This document shows, piece by piece, positions 8,781 through 17,329 of a stretch of DNA of 64,000 bases. Location of the stretch: contig NZ_BAFW01000387.1 in the NCBI RefSeq assembly GCF_000308535.1, positions 1 through 64,000 on the forward strand, in the 5' to 3' direction. The position numbers were made by a program, and so were the translations under genes. The notes below the pieces were generated by a model. The model was given only the letters and a program-made list of their open reading frames with translations. It made no database searches and was not told the DNA's origin. Source of the DNA: Nocardia cerradoensis NBRC 101014. Its GTDB lineage: Bacteria > Actinomycetota > Actinomycetes > Mycobacteriales > Mycobacteriaceae. Position 1 is the first letter of the stretch. Every line of letters begins with the position of its first letter.

Positions 8781-8825
8781 TAGACCGATCTAACGGATCG
8801 TAGGAAGTTGTCGATGCACTGTCAA
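8781..8825 (-). promoter_or_regulatory. promoter with TAGA-N4-TCTA operator (site B)
   Basis: On the minus strand: -35 TTGACA (8820-8825), 17-bp spacer, -10 TACGAT (8797-8802), 4 bp, then TAGATCGGTCTA (8781-8792). Spacing and hexamers are identical to site A. It drives the NTF2-like gene at 8678 and the SDR genes behind it. Confidence 0.8.
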
Positions 8826-9264
8826 TACCGGATACGCGGAAACAATGCGCAGAGGTTGATTCGACCAAGGGTGAGTGCGCGATTGGACAATATGTGCCGC
8901 TATTTCCGCCCATTTGGCGGTTGTCGGCGGACGTATCCCGATGTGACGATGGTCGGCGTGTCACAGCTTTCCAGTAACGCCGTACGGCTCGATGTGGGAT
9001 CGTGTTCGAGGTCGCAGATCGTTCGCTGGTCCCTCGACGCTCCCGCGACCGCGGCACATGGGGGCTGCCATCGAGGAGGCGTGAGATCGCGTGTCGGAGT
9101 CGCGAGCAGAGCGACGTAAAGAACAAGGACATTGACATGACCGTCTTCATTGCTCCCCTCCAGTCGCCTCGGAACTCGTACTGGCAGAGTACTTTTGCGA
9201 ATCGACCGGGCCGGCGATCGGATGGTTGCCCGCGCAGTGACGTACGTACCGAGGGGTGAAAGTC
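8826..9264. other. divergent intergenic region without a gene
   Basis: Between site B and the PucR-like gene. It holds the direct repeat at 8883-8921 and presumably the promoter of the regulator. Its first part resembles 5300-5400, left of the decayed regulator copy. I see no protein-like frame. Confidence 0.5.
8883..8921 (+). promoter_or_regulatory. direct repeat TTGGCGGG-type, 31-bp period
   Basis: TTGGACAA at 8883-8890 and TTGGCGGT at 8914-8921. The arms are imperfect and the period is one base shorter than at the other sites. It reads towards the PucR-like gene at 9265. Confidence 0.35.
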
Positions 9265-10212
9265 GTGAGCGAGCGGAGTCGCGATGTCAGCGAAGCTCTC
9301 GATGTCGTCCGGTTCTTCGATGCCCTCATCGCCGGCGGGGCAGGGCTGGATGTGTTGCTGCGGGGTGCGGCGGTTCGTGCGGGAACCGTAGCGGGGTTCG
9401 AACGAAACGGGAGGATATCGCGGTTCGCTCCGACAGGTCAGAGCGTTCCGGGTAACAACCAGGGGCTCAGGAAGCTGGAGCGGTCTTTCGATGGCGGGAG
9501 TGTTTGGCTCGAGCGCGACGACGACGCCACACGCGACAAGGATGAGCTGATCGTCGAGCGGCTGGCCTTCGCGGTCGGGCTGCTGGCTACGAGAGGCACC
9601 GGCTCGGCCGGCCTTGCTCTCGTTGTCGATCCGACCCGGTCGATCGATGAGCGGATGCCGGGGCTCGTACGGCTGCACATCGATCCGAGCACCCGTATCA
9701 GGCTCATCGCCACGGAGCGGGGAACGGCACTGTCCGGTATCTCGGCGGCCGTTCCCACCCGGTACGGGCTTCTCCAAGCGACTCTGGATATCACCGGACA
9801 GGTCACCCCTGCCGGTCCGGCCGGCTTGGGGGAATGGGTGCGGGCAGATCACGCCCCGGAATCGTGGGAGGGAGCGGTCATCGCCCACCGGCTCACTACT
9901 TCGTCGACGCCCGTTGTCGACGCCACTGCTCTCGGGGCGATGACCATACTGGCTCGCGCGCACGACCCGGACTCGCCACACAGAGATGTGAAAGCGCTTG
10001 CCCGCCTTGATGATCACTCTGCCGAGGTCCTCCAGGCGCTCTGCGATGCGCCCAGCCTGCGCAGTGCCGCGGTCGAGCTCTCCATGCACCACTCGACGCT
10101 TCAGGCCAAACACGAGAGCCTGACGCGACTGCTGGGCTACGATCTGCGCACGACCGCCGGCCGGATGCGCTACATCGCCGCGGAGTTCCTTCGCCGGCTC
10201 GGCGACTACTGA
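9265..10212 (+). CDS. PucR/CdaR-type transcriptional regulator
   Basis: About 315 aa. The C-terminal 70 residues have the layout of the PucR helix-turn-helix: L(C)DAPSLRSAAVELSMHHST followed by LLGYDLRTTAGRMRYIAAEF. The N-terminal two thirds (VRFFDALIAGGAGLDVLLRG, VERLAFAVGLL, LALVVDPTRSIDE) is the sensor part shared with the regulator at 19741. The GTG at 9265 is preferred because GAGGGG lies 8 nt upstream; a GTG at 9256 is the alternative. It is divergent from the operator-controlled NTF2-like gene and downstream of a direct repeat that may be its own binding site. Probably an activator of nearby catabolic genes. Confidence 0.75.
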   Translation: MSERSRDVSEALDVVRFFDALIAGGAGLDVLLRGAAVRAGTVAGFERNGRISRFAPTGQSVPGNNQGLRKLERSFDGGSVWLERDDDATRDKDELIVERLAFAVGLLATRGTGSAGLALVVDPTRSIDERMPGLVRLHIDPSTRIRLIATERGTALSGISAAVPTRYGLLQATLDITGQVTPAGPAGLGEWVRADHAPESWEGAVIAHRLTTSSTPVVDATALGAMTILARAHDPDSPHRDVKALARLDDHSAEVLQALCDAPSLRSAAVELSMHHSTLQAKHESLTRLLGYDLRTTAGRMRYIAAEFLRRLGDY

Positions 10213-10647
10213 CGAAGTGCGCGGGTTGTCGCAGGATTCGACGAACAGCGGATGTATCGCTCACTGTCAGCCGCACGTGGCGGCTCGTGTCCGACCGCGC
10301 CGCGGGCATCCGGACGCAGGAACGGGTGTCCGGACGGCGGTCGGAACAGCTCCCATCTGCCCCCGAATGGCGGGTGTGCAGACCGGTGGTTGCCCGGTGT
10401 ATGTGCCGGCCCCGTGCAAACCTCGAAGGTGATGTCGGATCCCCGTATTCACAGCTTCGTTCCGGAACGGGTATCGCGGGACGGCAGAACTACCCGGGAG
10501 ATACCTTTTCGCCTACGTACCGGCCTCCTCGGCGGGGTGGTGGGAAGTGCGGGCCCGGACGCTTTGCCGGGGATACGCTGGGGTGTCGGAAGGTGAGCGC
10601 ATGGTGCCCGGTATACGTGCCCGTGCCCAGTGGTTCGCGAGCGACTG
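10213..10647. other. intergenic region, no gene seen
   Basis: About 435 bp ahead of the kinase-LuxR gene. No frame looks like protein and I find neither of the two operator motifs. It presumably carries the promoter of the following gene. Confidence 0.4.
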
Positions 10648-13600
10648 ATGGTCGACGAGGATCCGCTGCGCACCGGCCGCGAGGTGAACATGCCCGTGGC
10701 GATGGAATTGAGCGCGTCCGGTTTCGAGGATGCCGAGGAGATCGGGCACGGCGGCTTCGGTGTGGTGTATCGCTGCGCGCAGCCGGCCCTGGATCGCACG
10801 GTCGCGGTGAAGGTGCTGACCGCGGAGTTGGACGCCGATAATCAGGCGCGGTTCTTGCGGGAGCAGAAGGCGATGGGCCGGTTGACCGGGCATCCGAATA
10901 TCGTCACGGTGCTGCAGGTGGGCGTGACCGCGAGTGGGCGGCCGTATCTGGTGATGCCCTATCACTCGCTGGATTCGCTGGATGCGTGGATCCGCCGGGA
11001 AGGGCCGTTGCCGGTCGAGACGGTGCTGTGGGTGGGGGTGAAGATCGCGGGTGCGCTGGAGACCGCGCATCGGCTGGGGATCATGCATCGGGATGTGAAG
11101 CCGGGCAATATCCTGCTGAGCGAGTACGGGGAGCCGGCGTTGACCGACTTCGGAATCGCCCGGATCGCCGGGGGCTTCCACACGGCCACGGGGGTGGTGA
11201 CCGCGTCGCCGGCGTTCACCGCGCCAGAGGTGCTCGCAGGGGAGGCAGCGACGCCGGCCGCGGATGTGTACGGGCTGGGTGCGACGCTGTTCGCCGCGTT
11301 GACGGGGCATGCCGCGTTCGAGCGGCGCAGTGGTGAGCAGGTCGTCGCCCAGTTCTTGCGGATCACCAGTGCGCCGCTGCCGGATCTGCGCGACGGTGGC
11401 ATCCCCGAAGACGTCGCCGCGCTCGTGGAGTCGGCGATGAATCGGGATCGGCGGGCACGGCCCTCGGCGGCGGAACTGGGCGAGGCGCTGCGTGAGGTGC
11501 AGCGCCGTCACGGATACCGGGTCGGTGAGATGGCGCTGCGGGGACAGCCGGCCGCCCCGCGAGCGCGCGGCGACGACACGTCGCCGCATACCGAATCCGT
11601 TCTGCCGCAATCGTTTCCAGGACGCGCCACCGCCGAGCTTCCGCTCGAGCTGACCAGTTTCATCGACCGGCGGGCGGAGACGGCCGAGATCAAGAGCTTG
11701 CTGGCGGCGGGCCGGCTGGTGACGCTGACCGGAGTCGGCGGTGTCGGAAAGACACGGCTGGCGGTGCGTGCGGCATCGTCCGTGCGTACCGATTTCGCCG
11801 ACGGGGTATGGCTGATCGAACTCGCCGAGGTGACCGACCCGGCACTGCTGATCGATGTGGTGGCGGGCGCGCTGGGCTTGCGCGACGATTCACCGTCGCC
11901 GATGCGTGAGGCACTGCTGGACTTCCTGCGTTCGCGGCACGCGCTGCTGGTGTTGGACAACGGCGAACAGGTCGTGGACGCGCTGGCGGATCTGGTGGAA
12001 ACGCTGTTGCTGGCGTGTGCGGACCTGCGGATTCTGGTGACCACCCGGGAGCCGCTCGACATCGCCGGAGAAGCCGTGCTGCGGGTGTCGCCGCTGACCG
12101 TCCCGAGCCACGACGATCGGCCCACACTGCGGGGACTGCCGCGATACGACGCGGTGGCGTTGTTCACCGAGCGGGCCGCGGCGGTGGTGCCCGGATTCGA
12201 GGTCACCGAGAAGAATATGTCCGCGGTGGCGGGCATCTGCGCCCGCTTGGAGGGCCTGCCGCTGGCGATCGAACTCGCTGCCGCGCGCATCCGCACGATG
12301 TCGCCCGAGCAGATCCTGGCTCGGTTGACCGACCGCTACGCACTGCTCACTCGCGGCAGCCGCACCGCGCCGCAGCGGCAGCAGACGCTGCGGTGGTGCA
12401 TCGATTGGAGCTACCGATTGTGCACACCGGCGGAGCAGCGGCTGTGGGGCCGATTATCGGTATTCGCAGGCGGTTTCGAGATGGATGCGGTCGAGCAGGT
12501 CTGCGCCGAGGCGGGGCAGGGGAGTCTGCTGGACGAGTTGTCGTCGTTGGTGGACAAGTCGATCGTGATCCGGGAGGAACTCGAGGGCGCTGTCCGGTTC
12601 CGGATGTTCGAGACCGTGCGTGACTACGGGCGCGAGCAGTTGCGGGAGGCCGGCGAGGAGACCACTGTACGTGCGCGCCACCGCGATTGGTGCCGGCAGT
12701 TGACGGCGGATGCCGAAGCCGAATGGATCAGCGAGCGGCAGCCCGACTGGCTGGCGCGACTCGAACGCGAGCAACTGAACCTGCGCGAAGCACTCGAATT
12801 CTGCCTGTCCGACAACACCGCGGAATCGGGTGCGGCGGGACTGCGCACGGTCACCGCGCTGTGGCTGTTCTGGAGCTTCCGGGGTCTGTACGGCGAGGGG
12901 CGGCGCTGGATCGACCGAGTCCTCGCGCACCCCGCCGCCCGCGACCTACTGGTCCGGATCCGGGGCCTTCACGTCGGCGCCGTGATGGCCGCCGAGCAGC
13001 AGGATTTTCCGGCCGCGGAGTCACTGCTGGCGCAGCTCCGCGAACTCGCCGAGCGCGACCCGACGCCGCTGCACGGTGGGCTCGTCGCCTCCGCCGACGG
13101 CATTCTGGCGCTGTATCGAGGCGATCCCGCCCGCGCGGTCGCCTGCTTCGACGATGCGGTCGAGGTGGCCGCCTCGGAGCCCGAGGGACATCTGCATATC
13201 GCGGCGTTGATGACGCTCGGCTGGGCACTGGCGGCGCAGGGCGACACCAGGCGGGCGATCGAGAATCACGAACGAGTCCTGGCGATCACCGAGGCCAGCG
13301 GCGAATCGCTGTTCCGGTCGAGCACGTTGTGGGGGTTGGGAATCTACGCCTGGCAGCAGGGTGAACACGCGCGCGCACGCGAGCTGCTGGGCCGATCGCT
13401 GCGGGTGAATCGACGCGTCCGCAGCCCGCTGGTCGCGGTGCTCGATCTCGAGGGACTGGCGTGGATCATCGCCGACGAGGACAGCGAGCGCGCGGCGGTG
13501 CTGATGGGCGCCGCGGAAAGCCTGTTGCGGTCCGGTTCGGGTTTCTCGATCTTCTTCCCCCAGCTGTCGCAGTCGCACGAGGACTGCGATCGCATCGTGC

Positions 13601-13929
13601 GCCGCTCGCTCGGCGCGCGCGGCTTCGATGCGGCGTTCCGGCGCGGGCGGGCGATGACGATGAACGCCGCGGTGGCCTACGCGCTCGGCGAGCAGCCGAG
13701 CGAGACGCCGCCCACCGCGACCGGGCAGGCTCAGCTCACCAAGCGCGAACAACAGGTCGCGGAGCTGGTCGCGCGCGGACTCACCAACAAGCAGATCGCC
13801 GCGAATCTGGTGATCTCCCTCCGCACCGCCCAGGGCCACGTCGAACACATTCTGACCAAACTCGGGTTCACCTCCCGCGCCCAGATCGCGGCCTGGATGG
13901 TGGACCGGGCCCAGCGGCAGAGCTCCTGA
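10648..13929 (+). CDS. Ser/Thr kinase - NB-ARC - TPR - LuxR fusion regulator
   Basis: About 1,093 aa with four parts. Residues about 25-290 are a Hanks-type kinase: GHGGFGVVYRC loop, VAVKVL lysine, HRDVKPGNILL catalytic loop, DFGIA. Near 361 begins an NB-ARC/AAA ATPase with P-loop GVGGVGKT, LLVLDNGEQVV (Walker B) and GLPLAIELAAARIR. Residues about 640-1000 are helical TPR-like repeats. The last 65 are a LuxR helix-turn-helix (LTKREQQVAELVARGLTNKQ). It should be a cytoplasmic ATP-dependent regulator able to phosphorylate itself or others. No membrane segment is present, unlike PknB. The ATG at 10648 is one of three possible starts (10630, 10690). Related to the LuxR protein at 17330 but with the extra kinase. 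Confidence 0.88.
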   Translation: MVDEDPLRTGREVNMPVAMELSASGFEDAEEIGHGGFGVVYRCAQPALDRTVAVKVLTAELDADNQARFLREQKAMGRLTGHPNIVTVLQVGVTASGRPYLVMPYHSLDSLDAWIRREGPLPVETVLWVGVKIAGALETAHRLGIMHRDVKPGNILLSEYGEPALTDFGIARIAGGFHTATGVVTASPAFTAPEVLAGEAATPAADVYGLGATLFAALTGHAAFERRSGEQVVAQFLRITSAPLPDLRDGGIPEDVAALVESAMNRDRRARPSAAELGEALREVQRRHGYRVGEMALRGQPAAPRARGDDTSPHTESVLPQSFPGRATAELPLELTSFIDRRAETAEIKSLLAAGRLVTLTGVGGVGKTRLAVRAASSVRTDFADGVWLIELAEVTDPALLIDVVAGALGLRDDSPSPMREALLDFLRSRHALLVLDNGEQVVDALADLVETLLLACADLRILVTTREPLDIAGEAVLRVSPLTVPSHDDRPTLRGLPRYDAVALFTERAAAVVPGFEVTEKNMSAVAGICARLEGLPLAIELAAARIRTMSPEQILARLTDRYALLTRGSRTAPQRQQTLRWCIDWSYRLCTPAEQRLWGRLSVFAGGFEMDAVEQVCAEAGQGSLLDELSSLVDKSIVIREELEGAVRFRMFETVRDYGREQLREAGEETTVRARHRDWCRQLTADAEAEWISERQPDWLARLEREQLNLREALEFCLSDNTAESGAAGLRTVTALWLFWSFRGLYGEGRRWIDRVLAHPAARDLLVRIRGLHVGAVMAAEQQDFPAAESLLAQLRELAERDPTPLHGGLVASADGILALYRGDPARAVACFDDAVEVAASEPEGHLHIAALMTLGWALAAQGDTRRAIENHERVLAITEASGESLFRSSTLWGLGIYAWQQGEHARARELLGRSLRVNRRVRSPLVAVLDLEGLAWIIADEDSERAAVLMGAAESLLRSGSGFSIFFPQLSQSHEDCDRIVRRSLGARGFDAAFRRGRAMTMNAAVAYALGEQPSETPPTATGQAQLTKREQQVAELVARGLTNKQIAANLVISLRTAQGHVEHILTKLGFTSRAQIAAWMVDRAQRQSS

Positions 13930-13950
13930 GTCGTGACCCGGCCGCCGCAG

Positions 13951-14001
13951 CCGGACGATGCGACGTGGCCGGACGATGCGACGTGGCCGCCGACCACGTC
14001 G
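13951..14001 (+). terminator. 18-bp tandem repeat and hairpin between convergent genes
   Basis: CCGGACGATGCGACGTGG occurs twice in a row (13951-13968 and 13969-13986). The end of the second copy, CGACGTGG (13979-13986), pairs with CCACGTCG (13994-14001) across a 7-nt loop. It lies between the convergent kinase-LuxR and SDR genes, so it is a plausible terminator without a T-run. Confidence 0.45.
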
Positions 14002-14012
14002 CACGCGTCGTG

Positions 14013-14840
14013 TCAGCGGGCTCCGTCGGCCAGGAGCTCGTTCAACGGGTCGACCCCGGCGAGGATCATCTGCGCGGACGGGTCGGGCCCGTGCCGGTCG
14101 TCGGTGTCGGCGAAGGCCTGTTCGATCTCGCGGTGGATGTTCGCCAGGATCGGTTCGAAATCGCCGTGGGTGGGAATCAGGAACCGCCCGGCCTGCAGCG
14201 CTTCGACGACCTGCTCGCCCACTCGGTCCGGGTTCGCGCCGCCGGCGCCTTCGGCGGCGGTCATACCGGTGGCGACGGTGCCCGGAGTCAGCACCGAGAC
14301 GCCGATATCGGTGCCGCGCAATTCTTCTCGCAGGACCAGCGACAGCCCGACGCTGGCGAATTTCGACGCGCAGTAGGCGCCCACGCCGGGGATGGGCATG
14401 AGCCCGCCCATCGATGCGGTGTTGAGAATGTGTGCGCGCCCGCCACGTTCGATGAACCGGGACAGGAAGGTCGAGGTGCCGAGGAACTGTCCCTCGACGT
14501 TGACCCGGAAGTTGCGCCGCCACGCCTCGGGCGTCGTCTCGGCGATCGGCGCGTTGCTGATGACTCCGGCGTTGTTGACGAGGATCGAGGTCGGGCCGAG
14601 GGCGGCCTCGGCGCGATCGGCGGCGGCAGCCCACGCGTCCTCCGCGCTGACATCCAGCTCGATCGCCACGGCCCTCCCGCCCTGCGCGGTGATCTCGTCC
14701 ACGACCGCGGCGAGCCGGGTTCCGTCGACGTCGGCGAGGGCGACCGCGGCACCCGCCGCTACGAGTGCGCGGGCGATCCCGAGCCCGATTCCCGAGGCGG
14801 CTCCGGTCACGAAAGCGGCTTCTCCACTGGGCCAGGTCAT
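14013..14840 (-). CDS. SDR family oxidoreductase
   Basis: A 275-aa classical SDR: TGAASGIGLG nucleotide loop near residue 12, NNAG near 90, and LNTAS with YCASKF for catalysis. It shares its first 30 residues almost exactly with the SDR at 32210-33085 (GEAAFVTGAASGIGLGIARA), and the C-terminal halves also agree (LREELRGTDIGVS, NPDRVGEQVV), so the two are paralogues and probably act on similar alcohols or ketones. The start at 14840 is chosen to match that paralogue (MTWPSGEAAF against MVWPAGEAAF). A perfect direct repeat at 14907-14946 lies 66 bp upstream, suggesting control by a PucR-like protein rather than by TAGA-N4-TCTA. Confidence 0.88.
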   Translation of the reverse strand: MTWPSGEAAFVTGAASGIGLGIARALVAAGAAVALADVDGTRLAAVVDEITAQGGRAVAIELDVSAEDAWAAAADRAEAALGPTSILVNNAGVISNAPIAETTPEAWRRNFRVNVEGQFLGTSTFLSRFIERGGRAHILNTASMGGLMPIPGVGAYCASKFASVGLSLVLREELRGTDIGVSVLTPGTVATGMTAAEGAGGANPDRVGEQVVEALQAGRFLIPTHGDFEPILANIHREIEQAFADTDDRHGPDPSAQMILAGVDPLNELLADGAR

Positions 14841-14906
14841 GGCAACTCCAAACTGTCGGTGGTGGTGTCCGCTTACCAGGATCGGTCGCCGGGGCCGGCC
14901 TTTCAC

Positions 14907-14946
14907 CCCGCCAATCGGCGTGAGTTCGGCACCATCTGCCCGCCAA
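14907..14946 (-). promoter_or_regulatory. perfect direct repeat TTGGCGGG, 32-bp period
   Basis: CCCGCCAA at 14907-14914 and again at 14939-14946 (TTGGCGGG on the minus strand), exactly 32 bp apart, three helical turns. It reads towards the SDR gene, whose start is 66 bp away, and lies between that gene and the TetR gene. Confidence 0.55.
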
Positions 14947-14975
14947 TCGCGCAACGGACCGGAGACCGCTTCGTG

Positions 14976-15566
14976 TCAGCGTGCGCGCGGGCTCAGGCCG
15001 TCCAGCAGGAGGGCCGTCAGTTCCTCGCGCCGGTCGGCGGGTAGCACATCGGACGGGTGTGTGGAGGCTCGGAACGCGATGGTGCCGGTGATGATGTCGG
15101 CCACCGTGCCGGGGTTGATGTCCGCGCGGATTTCCCCGCGCGTCACCGCGTCGTGGAGCGCGTCCTCGATCGCCGCGAGACATCGATCGATCGAGTCGCG
15201 TTTGAACACGGCGTACATGTCCGGGTAGTCGGCTATCTCCGCCGCGCACCGCTGCAGGATGCTCAGTCGTGGTTCGACGAAGACGGCGGCGATCCGGTCG
15301 AGCAGGACGGTCAGATCGCCGGTGATCGATCCGGTGTGCGGTGGGACCAGGCCGGCGGCGAGAGTCGACATTCCGGCCAGGATGAGATCTTCGCGGCGGG
15401 GCCAGCGCGCGTAGATGCTGCGCTTGGCGGCGCGGGCGCGGGCGGCGACCGAGGTGATGCTGAACTCGGCGATGCCTTTCTCCGCCAGCTCCTCGACCGC
15501 GGCGTCGAGGACGCGGTGGTCGACGGTGTCGTCGCGGGGTCGTCCACGTGGCCGAGGCGAAGTCAT
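14976..15566 (-). CDS. TetR family transcriptional regulator
   Basis: A 196-aa regulator. The N-terminal basic tail (SPRPRGRPRDD) leads into the helix-turn-helix, with FSITSVAARARAAKRSIYARW at residues about 35-55. The C-terminal half is the ligand-binding and dimerisation domain (QRCAAEIADYPDMYAVFKR, INPGTVADIITGTIAFR). It is divergent from the glutathione peroxidase gene (65 bp between starts) and upstream of the SDR gene on the same strand, so either may be its target. It is not of the LmrA/YxaF type, so it is not the likely reader of the TAGA-N4-TCTA sites. Confidence 0.85.
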   Translation of the reverse strand: MTSPRPRGRPRDDTVDHRVLDAAVEELAEKGIAEFSITSVAARARAAKRSIYARWPRREDLILAGMSTLAAGLVPPHTGSITGDLTVLLDRIAAVFVEPRLSILQRCAAEIADYPDMYAVFKRDSIDRCLAAIEDALHDAVTRGEIRADINPGTVADIITGTIAFRASTHPSDVLPADRREELTALLLDGLSPRAR

Positions 15567-15630
15567 CTCGGCAGCATATATGGCACCGGACCCGTTGCAT
15601 AAATAGGGGAACTGAAATACGCTCGGCCAT

Positions 15631-16167
15631 ATGACAATTCACGATTTCTCCGTCACCACCGCCGACGGGGAAGACCGTTCGCTGGCGGACTACGCGGGCC
15701 GCGTGGTGCTGATCGTCAACGTGGCCAGCAAGTGTGGCTTCACGCCCCAGTACGAAGGTCTCGAGGCGCTGTACAAGAAGAACCGGGATCGTGGGCTGGA
15801 GATTCTCGGATTCCCCTGCAACCAGTTCGGCGCTCAGGAACCGGGCGCGGACGCCGAAATTCAGGAGTTCTGCTCCACGAATTACGGTGTCACCTTCCCG
15901 GTTCTCGGGAAGATCGAGGTCAACGGGCCCGACGCCGATCCGCTGTACACCTATTTGCGCGCGGAGGCGCCCGGAGATTTCGGGCCCTCCGCCGGACCGC
16001 TCTACGACCACGTCAAGGCCACGCGCCCGGAAGCCATCGGCACCGATGAGGTGAAGTGGAATTTCACCAAATTCCTCGTCGGCCGCGACGGCAAGGTGAT
16101 CCGCCGCTTCGAATCGACCGTGACACCCGAGCAGATCGAAACCGAGATCGCCGGCCTGCTGAATTGA
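15631..16167 (+). CDS. glutathione peroxidase-family thiol peroxidase
   Basis: A 178-aa enzyme of the GPx family that reduces hydrogen peroxide and organic hydroperoxides. Visible are NVASKCGFTPQY (peroxidatic Cys35), GFPCNQFGAQEPG (the second Cys63 and the active-site Gln) and VKWNFTKFLVGRDG (active-site Trp and Asn). Actinobacteria lack glutathione, so the reductant is more likely thioredoxin or mycothiol-linked; the Cys63 position fits that. Length and order are those of a complete enzyme in the cytoplasm. It is followed by a strong hairpin (16186-16221) and is divergent from a TetR gene. Confidence 0.93.
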   Translation: MTIHDFSVTTADGEDRSLADYAGRVVLIVNVASKCGFTPQYEGLEALYKKNRDRGLEILGFPCNQFGAQEPGADAEIQEFCSTNYGVTFPVLGKIEVNGPDADPLYTYLRAEAPGDFGPSAGPLYDHVKATRPEAIGTDEVKWNFTKFLVGRDGKVIRRFESTVTPEQIETEIAGLLN

Positions 16168-16185
16168 CGTGGTAACCCCAGCACG

Positions 16186-16221
16186 GTGACGCGCACCCTC
16201 GCGAACGAGGGTGCGCGTCAC
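16186..16221. terminator. perfect 16-bp hairpin between convergent genes
   Basis: GTGACGCGCACCCTCG (16186-16201), loop CGAA, then its exact complement (16206-16221). It stands between the stops of glutathione peroxidase (16167) and an NTF2-like gene (16264) and can work in both directions. There is no T-run, as is common in actinobacteria. Confidence 0.8.
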
Positions 16222-16263
16222 TGCATACTCGCACTCACCGCTTCCGCCGCAACGGAATCCGGT

Positions 16264-16773
16264 TCAGTGGTTGGAGTCGGCGGCGTGTGCGGCGGCGCGG
16301 TCCAGGCGCGGCCTGGGGGTGGGGACGGTGGCGGGGAGCGGGGTGACGCCGGGGATGTCGGCGAAGTCGGGGCCGAGGATGTCGGTCATGGCTTGGGCGA
16401 AGGTGGTGTCCATGTACATGCGTTCGCCGGCGATTTTGTCGCCGGCGAAGTCCATGGCGACGAAGTATTGGCCGGTGACCCGGCCATCCGGGGTGTCGAT
16501 GTAGACGTAGGCTTCGCGGGCGAGGCTTGTGGGGGAGGTGGCGTGGACGCGTTTGTCGGCCCAGAGGTTGTAGATGTCGCCGCCGTGGAGGAGGCGTTTG
16601 TAGAGTTCGCGGACTGCTTGTTGTCCTTCGATGTGCCAGCCGAGGGTGGGGAGTTCGTAGACGGGGTTGTCGACGAGGGTGGCCATGGTGGCGTCGAGAT
16701 CGACGTTGAACTCGGCCATTTCGTGGATGGCGAGCAGTTCTTCCATCTGGTCGAGGGTCAGTTTGTTTTCCAT
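16264..16773 (-). CDS. NTF2-like protein, near-identical twin of 21597-22106
   Basis: A 169-aa NTF2-fold protein beginning MENKLTLDQMEELLAIHEM. It differs from the protein at 21597-22106 in only about 14 of 169 residues, and the last 60 or so bases of the two genes are identical, which points to recent duplication or gene conversion. Strands such as REAYVYIDTPDGRVTGQYFV and AGERMYMDTTF line the expected pocket. The start is set by GGAG about 10 nt upstream and by the twin. No TAGA-N4-TCTA site is present; instead a direct repeat (16845-16884) lies 71 bp upstream. Likely a small enzyme or binding protein of the same pathway. Confidence 0.82.
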   Translation of the reverse strand: MENKLTLDQMEELLAIHEMAEFNVDLDATMATLVDNPVYELPTLGWHIEGQQAVRELYKRLLHGGDIYNLWADKRVHATSPTSLAREAYVYIDTPDGRVTGQYFVAMDFAGDKIAGERMYMDTTFAQAMTDILGPDFADIPGVTPLPATVPTPRPRLDRAAAHAADSNH

Positions 16774-16844
16774 TGTGATTTTCTCCACCTCTGCGAACGA
16801 TTTCTCGATGTGAGAAGTCTCTCCGAAAACTGGTGGGCCCAGGA

Positions 16845-16884
16845 CCCGCCAATCGCGCGCCGATTGCCGCAATTTGTCCGCCAG
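16845..16884 (-). promoter_or_regulatory. direct repeat TTGGCGGG-type, 32-bp period
   Basis: CCCGCCAA at 16845-16852 and TCCGCCAG at 16877-16884, exactly 32 bp apart. On the minus strand it reads towards the NTF2-like gene, 71 bp from its start, nearly the same distance as at the SDR gene at 14840. Confidence 0.45.
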
Positions 16885-16913
16885 GTGCCGGTTGTCGAAT
16901 CGAGGTCGCACTC

Positions 16914-17312
16914 ATGAACAGGCAAAGCTCACGCATTGACACTCGGGACAATCATGACGGCCCGTTCCGGACACACGCCGTCCGGCCGGGAACAGCCGGC
17001 CCGGAATTACGACTCGTTCTGGCTCGTTCGGCGCGTAGCCAATTGGAGTTTCTCGCAGCCCGCAGGACAATCGACGCCGAAACTGTGCCGATGATCGAAT
17101 TCGCAATCCGGTGGGCGCCTTTCGGCGGCGCGAATCCGGGCGATCTGCTCGTCACCTTCGGGATCGACCGCCGGCGATTCATGACGCTGATCGAGGAAGG
17201 GCTGTGGTTCCGCCGAACCGACGACTCCGAGGAGCGGCGGCTCGAGCAGAGATTATCGGACGCGCTCACCTCGGCATGGTGTGCGCAGGACGATGGCCCC
17301 ACGGGGCGATGA
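16914..17312 (+). CDS. hypothetical protein, DUF3263-like
   Basis: About 132 aa. The C-terminal half (EFAIRWAPFGGANPGDLLVTFGIDRRRFMTLIEEGL) resembles DUF3263-type small actinobacterial proteins, in which an aromatic helix precedes a short helix-turn-helix-like element. The N-terminal half is polar and variable, with no signal peptide or membrane segment. It is divergent from the NTF2-like gene at 16773 and convergent with the LuxR gene, whose stop is 17 bp away. Function unknown; the family link is weak. Confidence 0.5.
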   Translation: MNRQSSRIDTRDNHDGPFRTHAVRPGTAGPELRLVLARSARSQLEFLAARRTIDAETVPMIEFAIRWAPFGGANPGDLLVTFGIDRRRFMTLIEEGLWFRRTDDSEERRLEQRLSDALTSAWCAQDDGPTGR

Positions 17313-17329
17313 CAGCGGAACCTGTCGTG

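Noticed and set aside
8776..10113. A 445-codon minus-strand frame over the PucR-like gene
   Set aside because: Low-complexity translation; the plus-strand protein has clear family features.
13021..16221. A minus-strand open frame of more than 1,000 codons
   Set aside because: It runs antisense through the kinase-LuxR gene and frames of the SDR, TetR and glutathione-peroxidase genes, its translation is Arg/Pro/Gly-rich and matches no family. High GC simply removes stop codons.
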